This document shows, piece after piece, positions 30,078-40,543 of a stretch of 64,000 nt of DNA. The position numbers were made by a program, and so were the translations under genes. Every line of letters starts with the position of its first letter. Position 1 is the first letter of the stretch. The stretch lies in assembly GCF_003732485.1 (NCBI RefSeq), contig NZ_MOAK01000027.1, positions 104,126-168,125 on the forward strand, read 5' to 3'. The notes under the pieces were generated by a model that had not been told where the DNA came from, made no database searches, and worked only from the letters and a program-made list of their open reading frames with translations. The stretch comes from Pseudomonas protegens (GTDB lineage: Bacteria; Pseudomonadota; Gammaproteobacteria; Pseudomonadales; Pseudomonadaceae).

Positions 30078-30995
30078 CTACAACTTGCCCTTCACCGCCG
30101 CCAGGGCCTCTTTGTCATCGATGGTCCGGACCCCTTCCAGCCATTGCTCCAGCACCGCCGGATTGGCCTTGATCCAGGCCTTGGCGGCGTCGGCGTTGCT
30201 GACCTTCTTGTTCACCACCTCGGCCATGATGGCGTTCTCCATGTCCTGGGTGAACCGCAGATTGGCCAGGAGCTTGCCGACGTTCGGGCAGGCCTGTGCA
30301 TAACCCTTGCGGGTCAGGGTGTAGACGCTGCCGCTGGCGCCGAAGTACTTCTCGCCCCCGGTCAGGTAATGCATTTTCAGCTGCACGTTCATCGGGTGCG
30401 GGGTCCAGCCGAGGAAGGTCACGAAGCGCTGTTTTTTCGTGGCCCGGGACACTTCGGCGAGCATCGCCTGCTCGCTGGATTCGATCAGCTTCCACTGGCC
30501 GAGGCTGAACTCGTTGTTCTTGATGATCTCCTGCAGCGACAGGTTCGCCGGAGCACCGGAGCCGATGCCGTAGATCTTCTTGTCAAACTGGTCGGCGAAC
30601 TTGCTCAGGTCGGCAAAGTCATGCACCCCGGCGTCCCACACGTAGTCCGGAACCGCCAGGGTGAACTCGGTGCCTTCCAGGTTCTTCGCCAGCTGGATCA
30701 CCTCGCCATTGGCCACGAACTTGTCGTAGAAGCCCTGCTGCGCCGGCATCCAGTTGCCCAGGAACACATCCACCTGGCCGTCCTTGAGGCCGCCGTAAGT
30801 GATCGGCACCGCCAGGGTGTCGATCTTGGCCTTGTAGCCCATGCCGTCCAGCAGAAAGCTGGCGATGGCGTTGGTGGCGGCGATATCGCTCCAGCCCGGA
30901 TCGGCCATCTTCACGGTTTCGCACGAGTCGGCCCAGACGGTTGTGCTGCCCAGGGCCAGGAACCCGACTGCCAGCGCTGTGGATAACTTTTGCAT
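30078..30995 (-). CDS. choX: Choline ABC transporter substrate-binding protein
   Basis: 305 aa with a signal peptide (MQKLSTALAVGFLALGSTTVWA). A periplasmic quaternary-amine binding protein of the OpuAC/ProX type: CETVKMADPGWSDIAATNAI, VFLGNWMPAQQGFYD and FVTFLGWTPHPMNVQL contain the aromatic residues expected for a choline cage. No ABC permease or ATPase gene is beside it, so it must work with a transporter encoded elsewhere. It follows betC by 15 nt, so choline-sulfate cleavage and choline capture are co-expressed. A DnaA box overlaps the signal-peptide region. Confidence 0.9.
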   Translation of the reverse strand: MQKLSTALAVGFLALGSTTVWADSCETVKMADPGWSDIAATNAIASFLLDGMGYKAKIDTLAVPITYGGLKDGQVDVFLGNWMPAQQGFYDKFVANGEVIQLAKNLEGTEFTLAVPDYVWDAGVHDFADLSKFADQFDKKIYGIGSGAPANLSLQEIIKNNEFSLGQWKLIESSEQAMLAEVSRATKKQRFVTFLGWTPHPMNVQLKMHYLTGGEKYFGASGSVYTLTRKGYAQACPNVGKLLANLRFTQDMENAIMAEVVNKKVSNADAAKAWIKANPAVLEQWLEGVRTIDDKEALAAVKGKL

Positions 30996-31010
30996 GCTCT
31001 TCCCCTTGGA

Positions 31011-32525
31011 TTATTGGTTTTGGCAGGGTTGTGGATAACGAGCCTTGCGCTCCAGATCGTCGAGGTCGATGTGGTTGCGCATGTATTGCGCACTGGCGTC
31101 TACCAGCGGCTGGTGATCCCAGCTCTTGCGCGTGCCCCGGCCCAGGGCGTCGGCCACCAGGCGGCGACGGCGCTGGCTGGCCAGGACCTGTTGGTGAAGG
31201 GTCGGGATGTCCCACTTGGCCCGGGCTTCGGCGAGGAAAGCGCTGAACAGTGCTCGATGCTCGGCCGACTGGCTGAGGTCGCGGTGTTCCTGGGTGTCGT
31301 TGGCTACATCGAAGAGTAGGCAGGGGTCGTCTTCGCTGTAGATGAATTTGTAGGCGCCCCGACGAATCATCATCAGCGGGCTGATGGTGCCTTCGGCCAT
31401 GTATTCGCCGAACACCTCATCGTGGCCGCCCTGCCCCAGCAGATGGGGAACCAGCGAGCGGCCGTCCAGGGGCAGGTCCGCCTCCACCCGGCCGCCGGCC
31501 AGTTCCACCAGGGTCGGCAGCAGGTCGGCGGTGGAGACTGCCGCGCTGACTCGCCCGGCGGCGAACTGCCCCGGTGCGCAGATCAACAGCGGCACCCGGG
31601 CGGCCATTTCGAACCAGTGCATTTTGTACCAGAGGCCGCGCTCCCCGAGCATGTCGCCGTGGTCGCCGGAAAACACGATCAGGGTGTCGTCCGCCAACCC
31701 GGTGTCTTCAAGGGTCTGCAGCAGTTTGCCGACGTTGCTGTCGATGTAGCTGCAGGCGCCGAAGTAGGCCCGCCGCGCGTCGCGGATCTTATCCACAGGC
31801 AGGGGCTTGTCCCACAGGTCGTAGACCTTGAGCAGGCGCTGGGAATGAGGGTCCAGTTCGCTTTGCGGTGGGGTCTGGGGCAGTGGGATCTCGTCGTCGC
31901 GGTACAGGTCCCAGAAGGCCTTGGGAATGGTGTAGGGATCGTGGGGGTGGGTCATGGACACCGTCAGGCAGAACGGCTGGTCGCCGTCCTCGCGGACATG
32001 GTCGAACAGGTACTGCTGGGCCTTGAACACCACCTCTTCATCGAAATCCAGCTGGTTGGTGCGCACGCAGGGCCCGGCCTGCAGCACCGAGGACATGTTG
32101 TGGTACCAGCTGGGACGCACTTGGGGCTCATCCCAGTTCACTGCCCAGCCGTAGTCGGCGGGGTAGATATCGGTGGTCAGGCGCTCTTCATAACCGTGCA
32201 ACTGATCCGGGCCGCAGAAGTGCATCTTGCCCGACAGCGCGGTGCGGTAGCCCAGGCGCCGCAGGTAGTGGGCGTAGGTGGGCACGTCGGCGGGAAAGTC
32301 CGCAGCGTTGTCATAGGCGCCGATCCTGCTCGGCAACTGCCCGCTGACCAGGGTAAAGCGCGACGGTGCGCACAGGGGGCTGTTGCAGTAGGCGGCATCG
32401 AATACCACGCCCTGGGCAGCCAGACGGCTGAGGTGCGGCAGCTTGATCGGCGATGAACCGTAGAACGGCAGCAAGGGCGCGGCCATCTGGTCGGCCATGA
32501 TGAAAAGAATGTTCTTGCGCTTCAT
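31011..32525 (-). CDS. betC: Choline-sulfatase
   Basis: 504 aa from the ATG at 32525 (MKRKNILFIMADQMAAPLLP). It hydrolyses choline-O-sulfate to choline and sulfate. The sulfatase signature CAPSRFTLVSGQLPSRIG carries the Cys that becomes formylglycine; metal-site residues are in IMADQ and VFSGDHGDMLGERGLWYKMHWFE. The C-terminal choline-sulfatase extension is present. Divergent from a LysR regulator with a 114-nt shared promoter region. Confidence 0.95.
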   Translation of the reverse strand: MKRKNILFIMADQMAAPLLPFYGSSPIKLPHLSRLAAQGVVFDAAYCNSPLCAPSRFTLVSGQLPSRIGAYDNAADFPADVPTYAHYLRRLGYRTALSGKMHFCGPDQLHGYEERLTTDIYPADYGWAVNWDEPQVRPSWYHNMSSVLQAGPCVRTNQLDFDEEVVFKAQQYLFDHVREDGDQPFCLTVSMTHPHDPYTIPKAFWDLYRDDEIPLPQTPPQSELDPHSQRLLKVYDLWDKPLPVDKIRDARRAYFGACSYIDSNVGKLLQTLEDTGLADDTLIVFSGDHGDMLGERGLWYKMHWFEMAARVPLLICAPGQFAAGRVSAAVSTADLLPTLVELAGGRVEADLPLDGRSLVPHLLGQGGHDEVFGEYMAEGTISPLMMIRRGAYKFIYSEDDPCLLFDVANDTQEHRDLSQSAEHRALFSAFLAEARAKWDIPTLHQQVLASQRRRRLVADALGRGTRKSWDHQPLVDASAQYMRNHIDLDDLERKARYPQPCQNQ

Positions 32526-32639
32526 GGATTCGCGGCATTCCATAGTCGATGGTTATGCGAAAGTGCTGCGATTGAGCATGGATTCCATGTCTTTGGCGGT
32601 AAAGCCCATGCACGGCAATGACTAGGATAAGCACAGCTT

Positions 32640-33590
32640 ATGTATGAAGCCCTTGGCGACTTGTCCCTGGACCTGCTCCGGGTGTTTGAAGCAGCGGCCC
32701 GTTTGCGCAGCTTCACCGCTGCAGCGGTGGAACTGGGTACGACCCAGCCGGCCATCAGCCAGCAGATCAAACGGTTGGAGGAGCGGTTGAACGTGCGCCT
32801 GTTCGACCGGATCTACCGCGGTATCGAACTGACCGAATCCGGCGCCTTGCTACTGGAACAGGTGCAGGTCGGCTTGCAGAGCATCGATGCCGGCCTCAGT
32901 GCCCTCAGCCAGCAGCATCAGCACGAGGTGCTGCAGGTGGCCACGGACTTCGCCTTCGCTGCCTATTGGCTGATGCCGCGCCTGCATCGCTTTCATCAGG
33001 CCAACCCCCAGGTGGACGTCAGCCTGGTGACCAGTGAACGCAGCCACAGCATGCTGCGCAGCGATATCGACGTGGCGGTGCTGTTCGGCGATGGGCGTTT
33101 CAAGCACGGCGAAAGTCGCTGGCTGTTCAGCGAGGAAGTGTTTCCGGTGTGCAGCCCGCTGCTGCTCAAGGAGCGCGCCGCGCCCTTGTCTGTGCATTGC
33201 CTGCCGGAGTTGCCACTGCTGCACCTGCGGGGCGAGAACAGCAGCCACTGGTTCGACTGGAGCGGGGTGTTTCGCGAGCTGGGCCTGGCCAGCGCCCCGG
33301 CCCCCGGGCAATTGCGTTTCGACAACTACACCCTGCTGATCCAGGCGGCCATCGGCGGCCAGGGCGTGGCCATCGGCTGGCGTCACCTGGTGGACAACCT
33401 GCTGGAGCAGGGTCTGCTGTGTCGGCCCATCGCCGAGACCCTGATCTCCCGCTACGGCTACTACGTGGTGCTGCCCCAGCGTAAGCGCCGTGGCCCGTTG
33501 ATCCAGCGTTTCGTCGACTGGCTGATGAACGAGCAGGCCGGCAGCGCCCAGTCCCTCAAGGGGCTGACGTTGCCGTCCATTGCCCTGTAG
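32640..33590 (+). CDS. LysR-family regulator of choline-sulfate use
   Basis: 316 aa. The N-terminal winged helix-turn-helix is clear (LLRVFEAAARLRSFTAAAVELGTTQ, AISQQIKRLEERLNVRLFDR), followed by an effector-binding domain. It is divergent from betC, as in other Pseudomonas, so it most likely activates betC-choX in response to choline sulfate or choline. The start at 32640 lies close to the promoter region; a TTG or ATG slightly downstream cannot be excluded. Confidence 0.9.
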   Translation: MYEALGDLSLDLLRVFEAAARLRSFTAAAVELGTTQPAISQQIKRLEERLNVRLFDRIYRGIELTESGALLLEQVQVGLQSIDAGLSALSQQHQHEVLQVATDFAFAAYWLMPRLHRFHQANPQVDVSLVTSERSHSMLRSDIDVAVLFGDGRFKHGESRWLFSEEVFPVCSPLLLKERAAPLSVHCLPELPLLHLRGENSSHWFDWSGVFRELGLASAPAPGQLRFDNYTLLIQAAIGGQGVAIGWRHLVDNLLEQGLLCRPIAETLISRYGYYVVLPQRKRRGPLIQRFVDWLMNEQAGSAQSLKGLTLPSIAL

Positions 33591-33817
33591 GCGGCGCCTT
33601 TAAACCGCTTGAGGAGGGCCCGGCCAGCCCGGCACCAGGATCTTGAACAGGGCGTGGGCGATGCAATGCACTGGGCGCTGGAGGTGGTGGCGACCCTGCA
33701 AGCCGAACCGTAGGGGCCGCCAGCAGCCTGACTCATGGCACCATGGCGCATGCACAGCGGCTGGTACGGCCACTGCGCCGCCGGCCTGGGCCAGGACAAT
33801 TTCATGAGGATTTCGAC
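33591..33817. other. Intergenic stretch with a possible 3-prime gene remnant
   Basis: 227 nt with no complete gene. A plus-strand frame ending at the TAG 33711-33713 reads QGVGDAMHWALEVVATLQAEP, which looks like a real protein tail (amphipathic helix) with no upstream gene. I cannot assign it to a family. Confidence 0.3.
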
Positions 33818-34171
33818 ATGCAACGGATCAAGGGCTATCACGCCCATGTCTATTTCGACGCCAGTACCATCGATCAGGCCCGGGCCTTGTGCGAGCAGGC
33901 GGCACAATTGTTCCCGCTGAAAATGGGCCGGGTTCACGAGCGGCCGGTGGGGCCGCATCCGGACTGGAGTTGCCAGCTGGCGTTCAAGCCGGCGCTGTTC
34001 GCCGAGCTGCTGCCCTGGCTGATGCTCAATCGCCAGGGCCTGGTGGTGCTGGTCCACCCGATCACCGGCAGCGACCTGCGCGATCATCGCGATTACCCGA
34101 TATGGATGGGGGCGACCCGGCCGCTGGATCTCTCGGATCTCAGCGACGGACCTGTGGACTACCAGCTCTAG
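33818..34171 (+). CDS. DOPA 4,5-dioxygenase family protein
   Basis: 117 aa from the ATG at 33818, with GAGG upstream. The family pattern is present: IKGYHAHVYFDAST, VGPHPDWSCQLAF, LVVLVHPITGSDLRDHRDYPIWMG, with conserved His residues suited to binding iron. Such enzymes open catechol rings by extradiol cleavage; the bacterial substrate is unknown. It ends 3 nt before the convergent amine oxidase gene. Confidence 0.85.
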   Translation: MQRIKGYHAHVYFDASTIDQARALCEQAAQLFPLKMGRVHERPVGPHPDWSCQLAFKPALFAELLPWLMLNRQGLVVLVHPITGSDLRDHRDYPIWMGATRPLDLSDLSDGPVDYQL

Positions 34172-34174
34172 GCT

Positions 34175-35575
34175 TCAGCCCAGGGCTTGCAGCACCTCCT
34201 CGGCGGCCCGCTCACCGGCACGCACCGCACCCTCGAGGTAGCCGCACCAAACTTCGGACGTTTCACAGCCAGCCCAGTGCAGGCTCCCCACGGCGGGCCG
34301 CAGGTGCTGGCCATAGCGGCTGAGCACTTGCGGCTTGAGGGCGGTGACGCAGCCGGCACTCCAGGGGTCGCGCGACCAGTCCTGCTCGACATAACCCAGC
34401 GGCTGCCGCGCCGTCTCGCCAAACAGGGCCACCAGCTCTTCCAGTACCCGGGCGCGGCGTTGCTGCGGCTGGTCCCGCAGAACCTGCGGGTCGATGAACG
34501 CCAGCAGCACCCCGCCCCGGGCCGGATCACAAGTGCTGTCGAAGGTCACCTGGACCAGGCCCCGGTCATTGCTGCTGGCGCCGCTGAGGCCAGCGTCGCG
34601 CCAGAACGGCCGTGAATAGTGCAGGTGCACTTTCATGCCGCTGTAGCCGCTCCAGTTTTCCTGCAGCGCCTGGCGCCCCGCCGGCAGCGGCGGCGAGAAC
34701 TCGATCTGGCGGATATCGGCCGGCATCATCGCCACTATGACGCGGCGGGCATGGATCAGGCCCTGGCTGCAGCACAGGAGCTGCGACTGGTCATCGCGGG
34801 TGACGATGCGCTGTACCGGGCAATCCAGCCGCAGACGGCCGTCCAACTGCTCGGCCAGGCGCAGGGACAGCGCCTGGGCACCGCCCTGCAACCGATATTG
34901 CTGGGCCTGTTCGTCCAGGGCTTCGAAGCCGCCGGCAGAGGCCAGGTAGAACAGCAGCCAGAGCAACGAGACGTTCCCCGGCTCGGTGCTCAGGGTGGTG
35001 CCGATGGTGCGGGCGACGGCTTCCCGTGCGGCTTCGCTCAAGCCTTCGCGGTCCATCCAAGCTTCGACGCTCAGGGCATCCAGCGCCACGGCGTGGGGCG
35101 CCAGCCAGGGCGCGCTGCCGGGCACGTGGGCCGCCATGGCTTCCAGGCGTCGTTGCACGTCCTGACGCTCGCGCCGTGCTTGGGCGTCGTCCCGCGGGCC
35201 GTCGCCCAGGACCACCGGATCGCCTTCGTCGTATTGCTCCAGCAGCGGGATATCCAACTTCCGGGCCAGCTCCAGCACCCGGCATTGGCTGCCGCCTATC
35301 CACTGGCCGCCGCCATCCACCCACAGGTTGTCGCCGAGGGCCTGGTTCCAGGTACGCCCGCCAACCCGGTCGCGGGCCTCCAGGACCAGCACCCGCAGGC
35401 CCGCGTCCTGCAAGGCTCGGGCGGCCACCAGTCCGGACAGGCCGGCGCCGACCACGGCCACGTCGACTTCCGCCAGCCATGGGCCGCCCAGGACACCGGC
35501 AGCGCCAGGCTGGTCGTGATGGTCAGCCAGCAGCGGCCGAGGAAAACCCACAGGATTCATCAGTTGATAGCGCAT
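34175..35575 (-). CDS. FAD-dependent amine oxidase
   Basis: 466 aa from the ATG at 35575 (MRYQLMNPVGFPRPLL). A flavin monoamine-oxidase family protein: dinucleotide motif VAVVGAGLSGLVAARALQDA, VLEARDRVGGRTWNQ, and a C-terminal FAD-contact region GSLHWAGCETSEVWCGYLEGAVRAGERAA. The substrate amine is unknown. The palindrome CTTGGTAACCAAG sits 11-23 nt upstream of the start and matches one before the adjacent GntR gene, so that regulator probably represses this gene. Confidence 0.88.
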   Translation of the reverse strand: MRYQLMNPVGFPRPLLADHHDQPGAAGVLGGPWLAEVDVAVVGAGLSGLVAARALQDAGLRVLVLEARDRVGGRTWNQALGDNLWVDGGGQWIGGSQCRVLELARKLDIPLLEQYDEGDPVVLGDGPRDDAQARRERQDVQRRLEAMAAHVPGSAPWLAPHAVALDALSVEAWMDREGLSEAAREAVARTIGTTLSTEPGNVSLLWLLFYLASAGGFEALDEQAQQYRLQGGAQALSLRLAEQLDGRLRLDCPVQRIVTRDDQSQLLCCSQGLIHARRVIVAMMPADIRQIEFSPPLPAGRQALQENWSGYSGMKVHLHYSRPFWRDAGLSGASSNDRGLVQVTFDSTCDPARGGVLLAFIDPQVLRDQPQQRRARVLEELVALFGETARQPLGYVEQDWSRDPWSAGCVTALKPQVLSRYGQHLRPAVGSLHWAGCETSEVWCGYLEGAVRAGERAAEEVLQALG

Positions 35576-35585
35576 GCTGCCTCCG

Positions 35586-35598
35586 CTTGGTAACCAAG
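35586..35598. promoter_or_regulatory. GntR-type operator before the amine oxidase gene
   Basis: CTTGGTAACCAAG, a palindrome about the central base, 11 nt upstream of the amine oxidase start on the minus strand. The same 13-mer (central base complemented) lies before the regulator gene at 36348-36360. Confidence 0.8.
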
Positions 35599-35610
35599 TT
35601 GATACGAACA

Positions 35611-35634
35611 AAAAAAGACCGCATTCAGCGGTCG
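35611..35634 (-). terminator. Rho-independent terminator after the GntR gene
   Basis: GACCGC (35617-35622) pairs with GCGGTC (35628-35633) and is followed on the minus strand by six T. It separates the regulator from the amine oxidase gene, so each has its own promoter. Confidence 0.85.
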
Positions 35635-35646
35635 GGGGTCAAGGGT

Positions 35647-36333
35647 TCAGCCTCGGGAAGTGCGTACCGAAGCCAGGTAATAGGGCAAGGGGTCCTGCCG
35701 GCTCGACAACTGCCTGGCCAGGGTCAGGTAGAACCAGCGCACGGTCTGGGGCTCGCCTTCCTCCGGTTGGGCCTTGTCGCTCCAGCGTTGCCAGAGGGCC
35801 ATTTCCATTTGCAGGATGCGATTCTTCCCGGCTGCGGTAACGGCCTGCCAGAAGCGCTGGCTCAATTGTTCAGCCTGTTGCGGGTCCAGGTCATCGGGAT
35901 AGGCTTCCACCAACTGCAGCAGGCGTTGGCGCTGCTGGTCGCTGGCATGGCGCGCGGCGGCCTCCAGCAGCCCGGTGGCATACAGCTCCTGATATTCGGC
36001 CAGATCCTGCAGCAGGCCGCGGGCGGCGTCCGATTGCAGCTTGTCGGCATGACGCAGCAGCAGTTCCAATACCCGGGCGTCGGCCTTGGTCGGATCGCAA
36101 ACTTTGCTCGCGCCGCCCTGGCGGACCTCCACCAGGCCCAGGTCCTTGAGCTTGTGCACCGCCTGGCGCACGGTGATCCGCGAAACCCCGTAGCGCTCGG
36201 CCAACAGGCGTTCGGCAGGCAGGGCTTCGCCCGGGGCCAACAGGCCGTCGAAGATTTCCACGAACAGGCCTTGCAGTGCGGCATCGCTGGCGTGTTCGGC
36301 AGTTGGGGGCGGAGTGTCGTCGAGAGTGTTCAT
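35647..36333 (-). CDS. GntR-family (FadR/FCD) transcriptional regulator
   Basis: 228 aa. N-terminal winged helix (LLAPGEALPAERLLAERYGVSRITVRQAVHKLKDLGLVEVRQGG) and a C-terminal all-helical FCD-type ligand domain (about 90-215). The palindrome ACTTGGTTACCAAGT lies 14-28 nt upstream of its start and a matching one precedes the amine oxidase gene, indicating autorepression and control of that neighbour. Confidence 0.92.
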   Translation of the reverse strand: MNTLDDTPPPTAEHASDAALQGLFVEIFDGLLAPGEALPAERLLAERYGVSRITVRQAVHKLKDLGLVEVRQGGASKVCDPTKADARVLELLLRHADKLQSDAARGLLQDLAEYQELYATGLLEAAARHASDQQRQRLLQLVEAYPDDLDPQQAEQLSQRFWQAVTAAGKNRILQMEMALWQRWSDKAQPEEGEPQTVRWFYLTLARQLSSRQDPLPYYLASVRTSRG

Positions 36334-36346
36334 GGGTGGAAAATCT

Positions 36347-36361
36347 ACTTGGTTACCAAGT
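36347..36361. promoter_or_regulatory. GntR-type operator before the regulator gene
   Basis: ACTTGGTTACCAAGT, palindromic apart from the central base, just upstream of the GntR gene start. It has the TGGTNACCA core often seen for FadR-type regulators. Confidence 0.8.
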
Positions 36362-36443
36362 TAAGTCAAGGTCATGCTCAAGAATTTTTCCACGCGGTGT
36401 CGGTGCCGGTGGGGCTTGAAGGGCCCCCGGGCCCCGCGAGGCT

Positions 36444-36884
36444 TCAGTAGAGCACGCCGTCGAGGATCTCGTAGACGATGCCGGTGCCTACAGCGATCAG
36501 GACGATATCCCCGCCCATGCGGCGCCATTCATAGCCGTGGTACACCGGCAGGCGTGACAAGGCACGGGGGTCCAGGCGTTCGCCGTAGTAGCCGCGTGGC
36601 AATGGCTGCCCGCGGACCAGGCGTATCCCCGGTGGCGGTGGCGCACCGCGTACGAAGTAGCCGTGGTTGTCACGGATGGTCTGGCGCACCGGGCCGAAAT
36701 CCCGGGGCGGGCCGCCACGGTGGTCGTCCCCCGGGCCGCGATGTACATTGCCGCGGTTGTCCCAATGCCCCTGTTGCGGGCCGCCGCGGTCACCACCGCG
36801 CTCGTCGGCCATGACCTGCAGCAAGGGGCTGGCGCTGAGCATCAGCAGGACCGCACCGGCCATCAGACGTTTGGGCGTTTTCAT
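36444..36884 (-). CDS. CigR/RcnB-family periplasmic protein
   Basis: 146 aa from the ATG at 36884 (MKTPKRLMAGAVLLMLSASP). A signal peptide is followed by a Gly/Arg/Pro/Asp-rich low-complexity stretch (about 30-75) and then a conserved C-terminal block: GIRLVRGQPLPRGYYGERLDP, LPVYHGYEWRRMGGDIVLIAVGTGIVYEIL. The C-terminal block matches CigR-like proteins, with an RcnB-type fold, ending in a hydrophobic segment. Role in Pseudomonas unknown. Confidence 0.8.
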   Translation of the reverse strand: MKTPKRLMAGAVLLMLSASPLLQVMADERGGDRGGPQQGHWDNRGNVHRGPGDDHRGGPPRDFGPVRQTIRDNHGYFVRGAPPPPGIRLVRGQPLPRGYYGERLDPRALSRLPVYHGYEWRRMGGDIVLIAVGTGIVYEILDGVLY

Positions 36885-36910
36885 CAGGTATTCCTCGGGG
36901 CACACACAGC

Positions 36911-36942
36911 AAAAAAGGGTTCGTAACCTGGATCACGAACCC
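36911..36942 (-). terminator. Rho-independent terminator after trpA
   Basis: GGGTTCGT (36917-36924) pairs with ACGAACCC (36935-36942) and is followed by a run of T in the minus-strand direction. It lies downstream of the trpBA genes. Confidence 0.85.
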
Positions 36943-37005
36943 CCGGATCTTGCTGTTTAGTCTGTGTCTCGAGGCGCTAATTCCTCTGTATCAGGAACTT
37001 TACCC

Positions 37006-37817
37006 TCAGCTGACGCGGGCCTTACGTACCCCTTCGGAAAGGGCCGCGCACAGGCTCAGGACGCCATCCACCGCCTGCTCGGAAGACTCGGCATTGGCGA
37101 TGTGGTCGATCAGCGCCGAGCCCACGACCACGCCGTCTGCCAGACGGGCGATGGCGGCGGCCTGCTCCGGGGTGCGGATGCCGAAACCGATGCTGATGGG
37201 CAGGTCGGTGTGGCGACGCAGGCGGGCCACGGCCTCTTCCACATGTTCCAGGGTGGCGGCGCCGGCCCCGGTCACCCCGGCCACCGAGACGTAGTAGACA
37301 AAGCCTGAGCTGCCGTCGAGCACCTTCGGCAGGCGCGCGTCGTCGGTGGTCGGGGTGGTCAGGCGGATGAAGTCGATACCGGCGGCCTGGGCCGGGTCGC
37401 ACAGCTCGCTGTTATGTTCCGGCGGCATGTCCACCACGATCAGGCCATCCACACCGGCTGCCTTGGCGTCGGCGATGAAGCGCGGCACGCCGTAGTGGTG
37501 GATCGGATTGAAGTAGCCCATCAGCACCAGCGGCGTGTCGCTGTTGCCTTCGCGGAACTCGCGGACCATCTGCAGGGTTTTCGCCAGGTTTTGCTTGGCC
37601 CCCAGGGCGCGGATGTTGGCCAGTTGGATCGCCGGGCCGTCGGCCATCGGATCGGTGAAGGGCATGCCCAGTTCGATCACGTCGGCACCCGCCGCGGGCA
37701 GGCCCTTGAGGATCGCCAGGGAAGTGTCGTAGTTCGGGTCGCCGGCGGTGACGAAGGTCACCAGGGCGGCGCGGTTCTGTTGTTTCAGCTCGGCAAAACG
37801 GGTTTGCAGGCGGCTCA

Positions 37818-37818
<1 letters not shown>
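37006..37818 (-). CDS. trpA: Tryptophan synthase alpha subunit
   Basis: 270 aa from the ATG at 37818. It cleaves indole-3-glycerol phosphate to indole. The catalytic Glu and Asp are in [19 protein letters not shown]; the phosphate-binding motifs ([21 protein letters not shown]) are near the C-terminus. The start overlaps the trpB stop by one base (TGATG), so the two are coupled. As usual in Pseudomonas, the pair is separate from the other trp genes. Confidence 0.98.
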
Positions 37819-39168
<1,350 letters not shown>

Positions 39169-40062
39169 ATGAGCCGCGACCTGCCCCCCCTGAATGCTCT
39201 GCGAGCCTTCGAAGCCACTGCCCGGTTCAACAGCGTCAGCCAGGCTGCCGAACAACTGCACGTGACCCACGGCGCGGTCAGCCGGCAGTTGAAGGTGCTG
39301 GAAGAGCACCTGGGCCTGAGCCTTTTCGTCAAGGATGGCCGTGGCATTAAACTCACAGATGCCGGGGTTCGCCTGCGGGACGCCAGCAGCGAGGCCTTCG
39401 AGCGTCTGCGGGACGTCTGTGGCGAATTGACCCGGGGCAGTGCCGATGCGCCCTTCGTGCTCGGCTGCTCCGGCAGCCTGCTGGCGCGCTGGCTGATTCC
39501 GCGCCTGGGGCGCCTGAACGCCGATTTGCCGGACCTGCGCCTGCACCTTTCCGCCGGTGAAGGCGACCTGGACCCCCGGCGCCCGGGGCTGGATGCCTTG
39601 CTGGTGTTTGCCGAGCCCCCCTGGCCGGCGGACATGCAGGTCTATGAGCTGGCCAGCGAACGTATCGGGCCGGTGCTCAGCCCGCGCTATGCCGGTTACT
39701 CGCGCTTGCGCGAAGCGCCGGCGGCGGCCCTGGCGGCAGAATCGTTGCTGCACACCACCTCGCGCCCCCAGGCCTGGCCCAGTTGGGCACGGCACAACGG
39801 CATCAGCGCCGAGGGGCTGAAGTACGGGCAGGGTTTCGAGCACTTGTATTACTTGCTGGAAGCGGCAGTGGCCGGGCTGGGCGTGGCAATCGCTCCAGAG
39901 CCGCTGGTGGCTGAAGACTTGCTGGCGGGCAGGCTGGTTGCCCCGTGGGGGTTTTCCGACACCCCGGGGCAACTGGCGCTGTGGTTACCCAAGCGCGCCG
40001 CCGATGGGCGCGCCCGGCAATTGGCGCAGTGGTTGAAAAACGAACTGCGCCAGGCGCTTTAG
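39169..40062 (+). CDS. trpI: LysR-family activator of trpBA
   Basis: 297 aa. The HTH is [42 protein letters not shown], followed by a substrate-binding-like effector domain. Divergent from trpBA in the arrangement known for TrpI, which activates trpBA with indole-3-glycerol phosphate. Its stop overlaps the 3-prime end of the convergent DUF883 gene by 4 nt. Confidence 0.94.
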   Translation: MSRDLPPLNALRAFEATARFNSVSQAAEQLHVTHGAVSRQLKVLEEHLGLSLFVKDGRGIKLTDAGVRLRDASSEAFERLRDVCGELTRGSADAPFVLGCSGSLLARWLIPRLGRLNADLPDLRLHLSAGEGDLDPRRPGLDALLVFAEPPWPADMQVYELASERIGPVLSPRYAGYSRLREAPAAALAAESLLHTTSRPQAWPSWARHNGISAEGLKYGQGFEHLYYLLEAAVAGLGVAIAPEPLVAEDLLAGRLVAPWGFSDTPGQLALWLPKRAADGRARQLAQWLKNELRQAL

Positions 40063-40385
40063 TTGCCGCGCTTGCACAGCAGGTAGGCGGCCAGCAAGCC
40101 AATGGCACCCACCGCCACACCCGCAGTGGTCCAGGGATGTTCCTGGGCGTAGTCGCGGGTGGCGATCCCGGTCTCACGGGTTTTCACTTTGACTTCTTCA
40201 TAGGCATCGCTGAGCAGGCTGCGCGAGTGCTTCAGCGCGCTCTCGGCGTTGCCCTTGAGGGCCTTGAGGGTCTTGCGCGATTCGTCAGTCGCATCGTCCT
40301 TGAGGCTTTCCAGGGGTTTGAGCAGGCTTTCGATCTCGGCTTCCATACTTTCCAGTGAGGCTTTGCGTAACGAGGTGTTGGCCAT
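40059..40385 (-). CDS. DUF883 (ElaB/YqjD-type) membrane-tail protein
   Basis: 108 aa from the ATG at 40385 ([18 protein letters not shown]). A long amphipathic helix (about 10-75) is followed by [22 protein letters not shown], the hydrophobic C-terminal anchor typical of this family. Relatives bind ribosomes and sit on the inner membrane in stationary phase. The start is chosen from family-like sequence; an earlier start is not. Confidence 0.88.
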   Translation of the reverse strand: MANTSLRKASLESMEAEIESLLKPLESLKDDATDESRKTLKALKGNAESALKHSRSLLSDAYEEVKVKTRETGIATRDYAQEHPWTTAGVAVGAIGLLAAYLLCKRGN

Positions 40386-40543
40386 GTCGGCTCTCCTGCA
40401 GGGTGATGAATAGGCTGTGTAGGTTCCGACTGCGGCCTGTTGGGAAAGTGCAGAAAATCTGAACTTACCCTTTGGCATTGGCGCCCCAAGTAATAAGAAA
40501 AATCACTGCTAGGCTGTATTTCACAGCTAAAAAGGAGAGCGCC

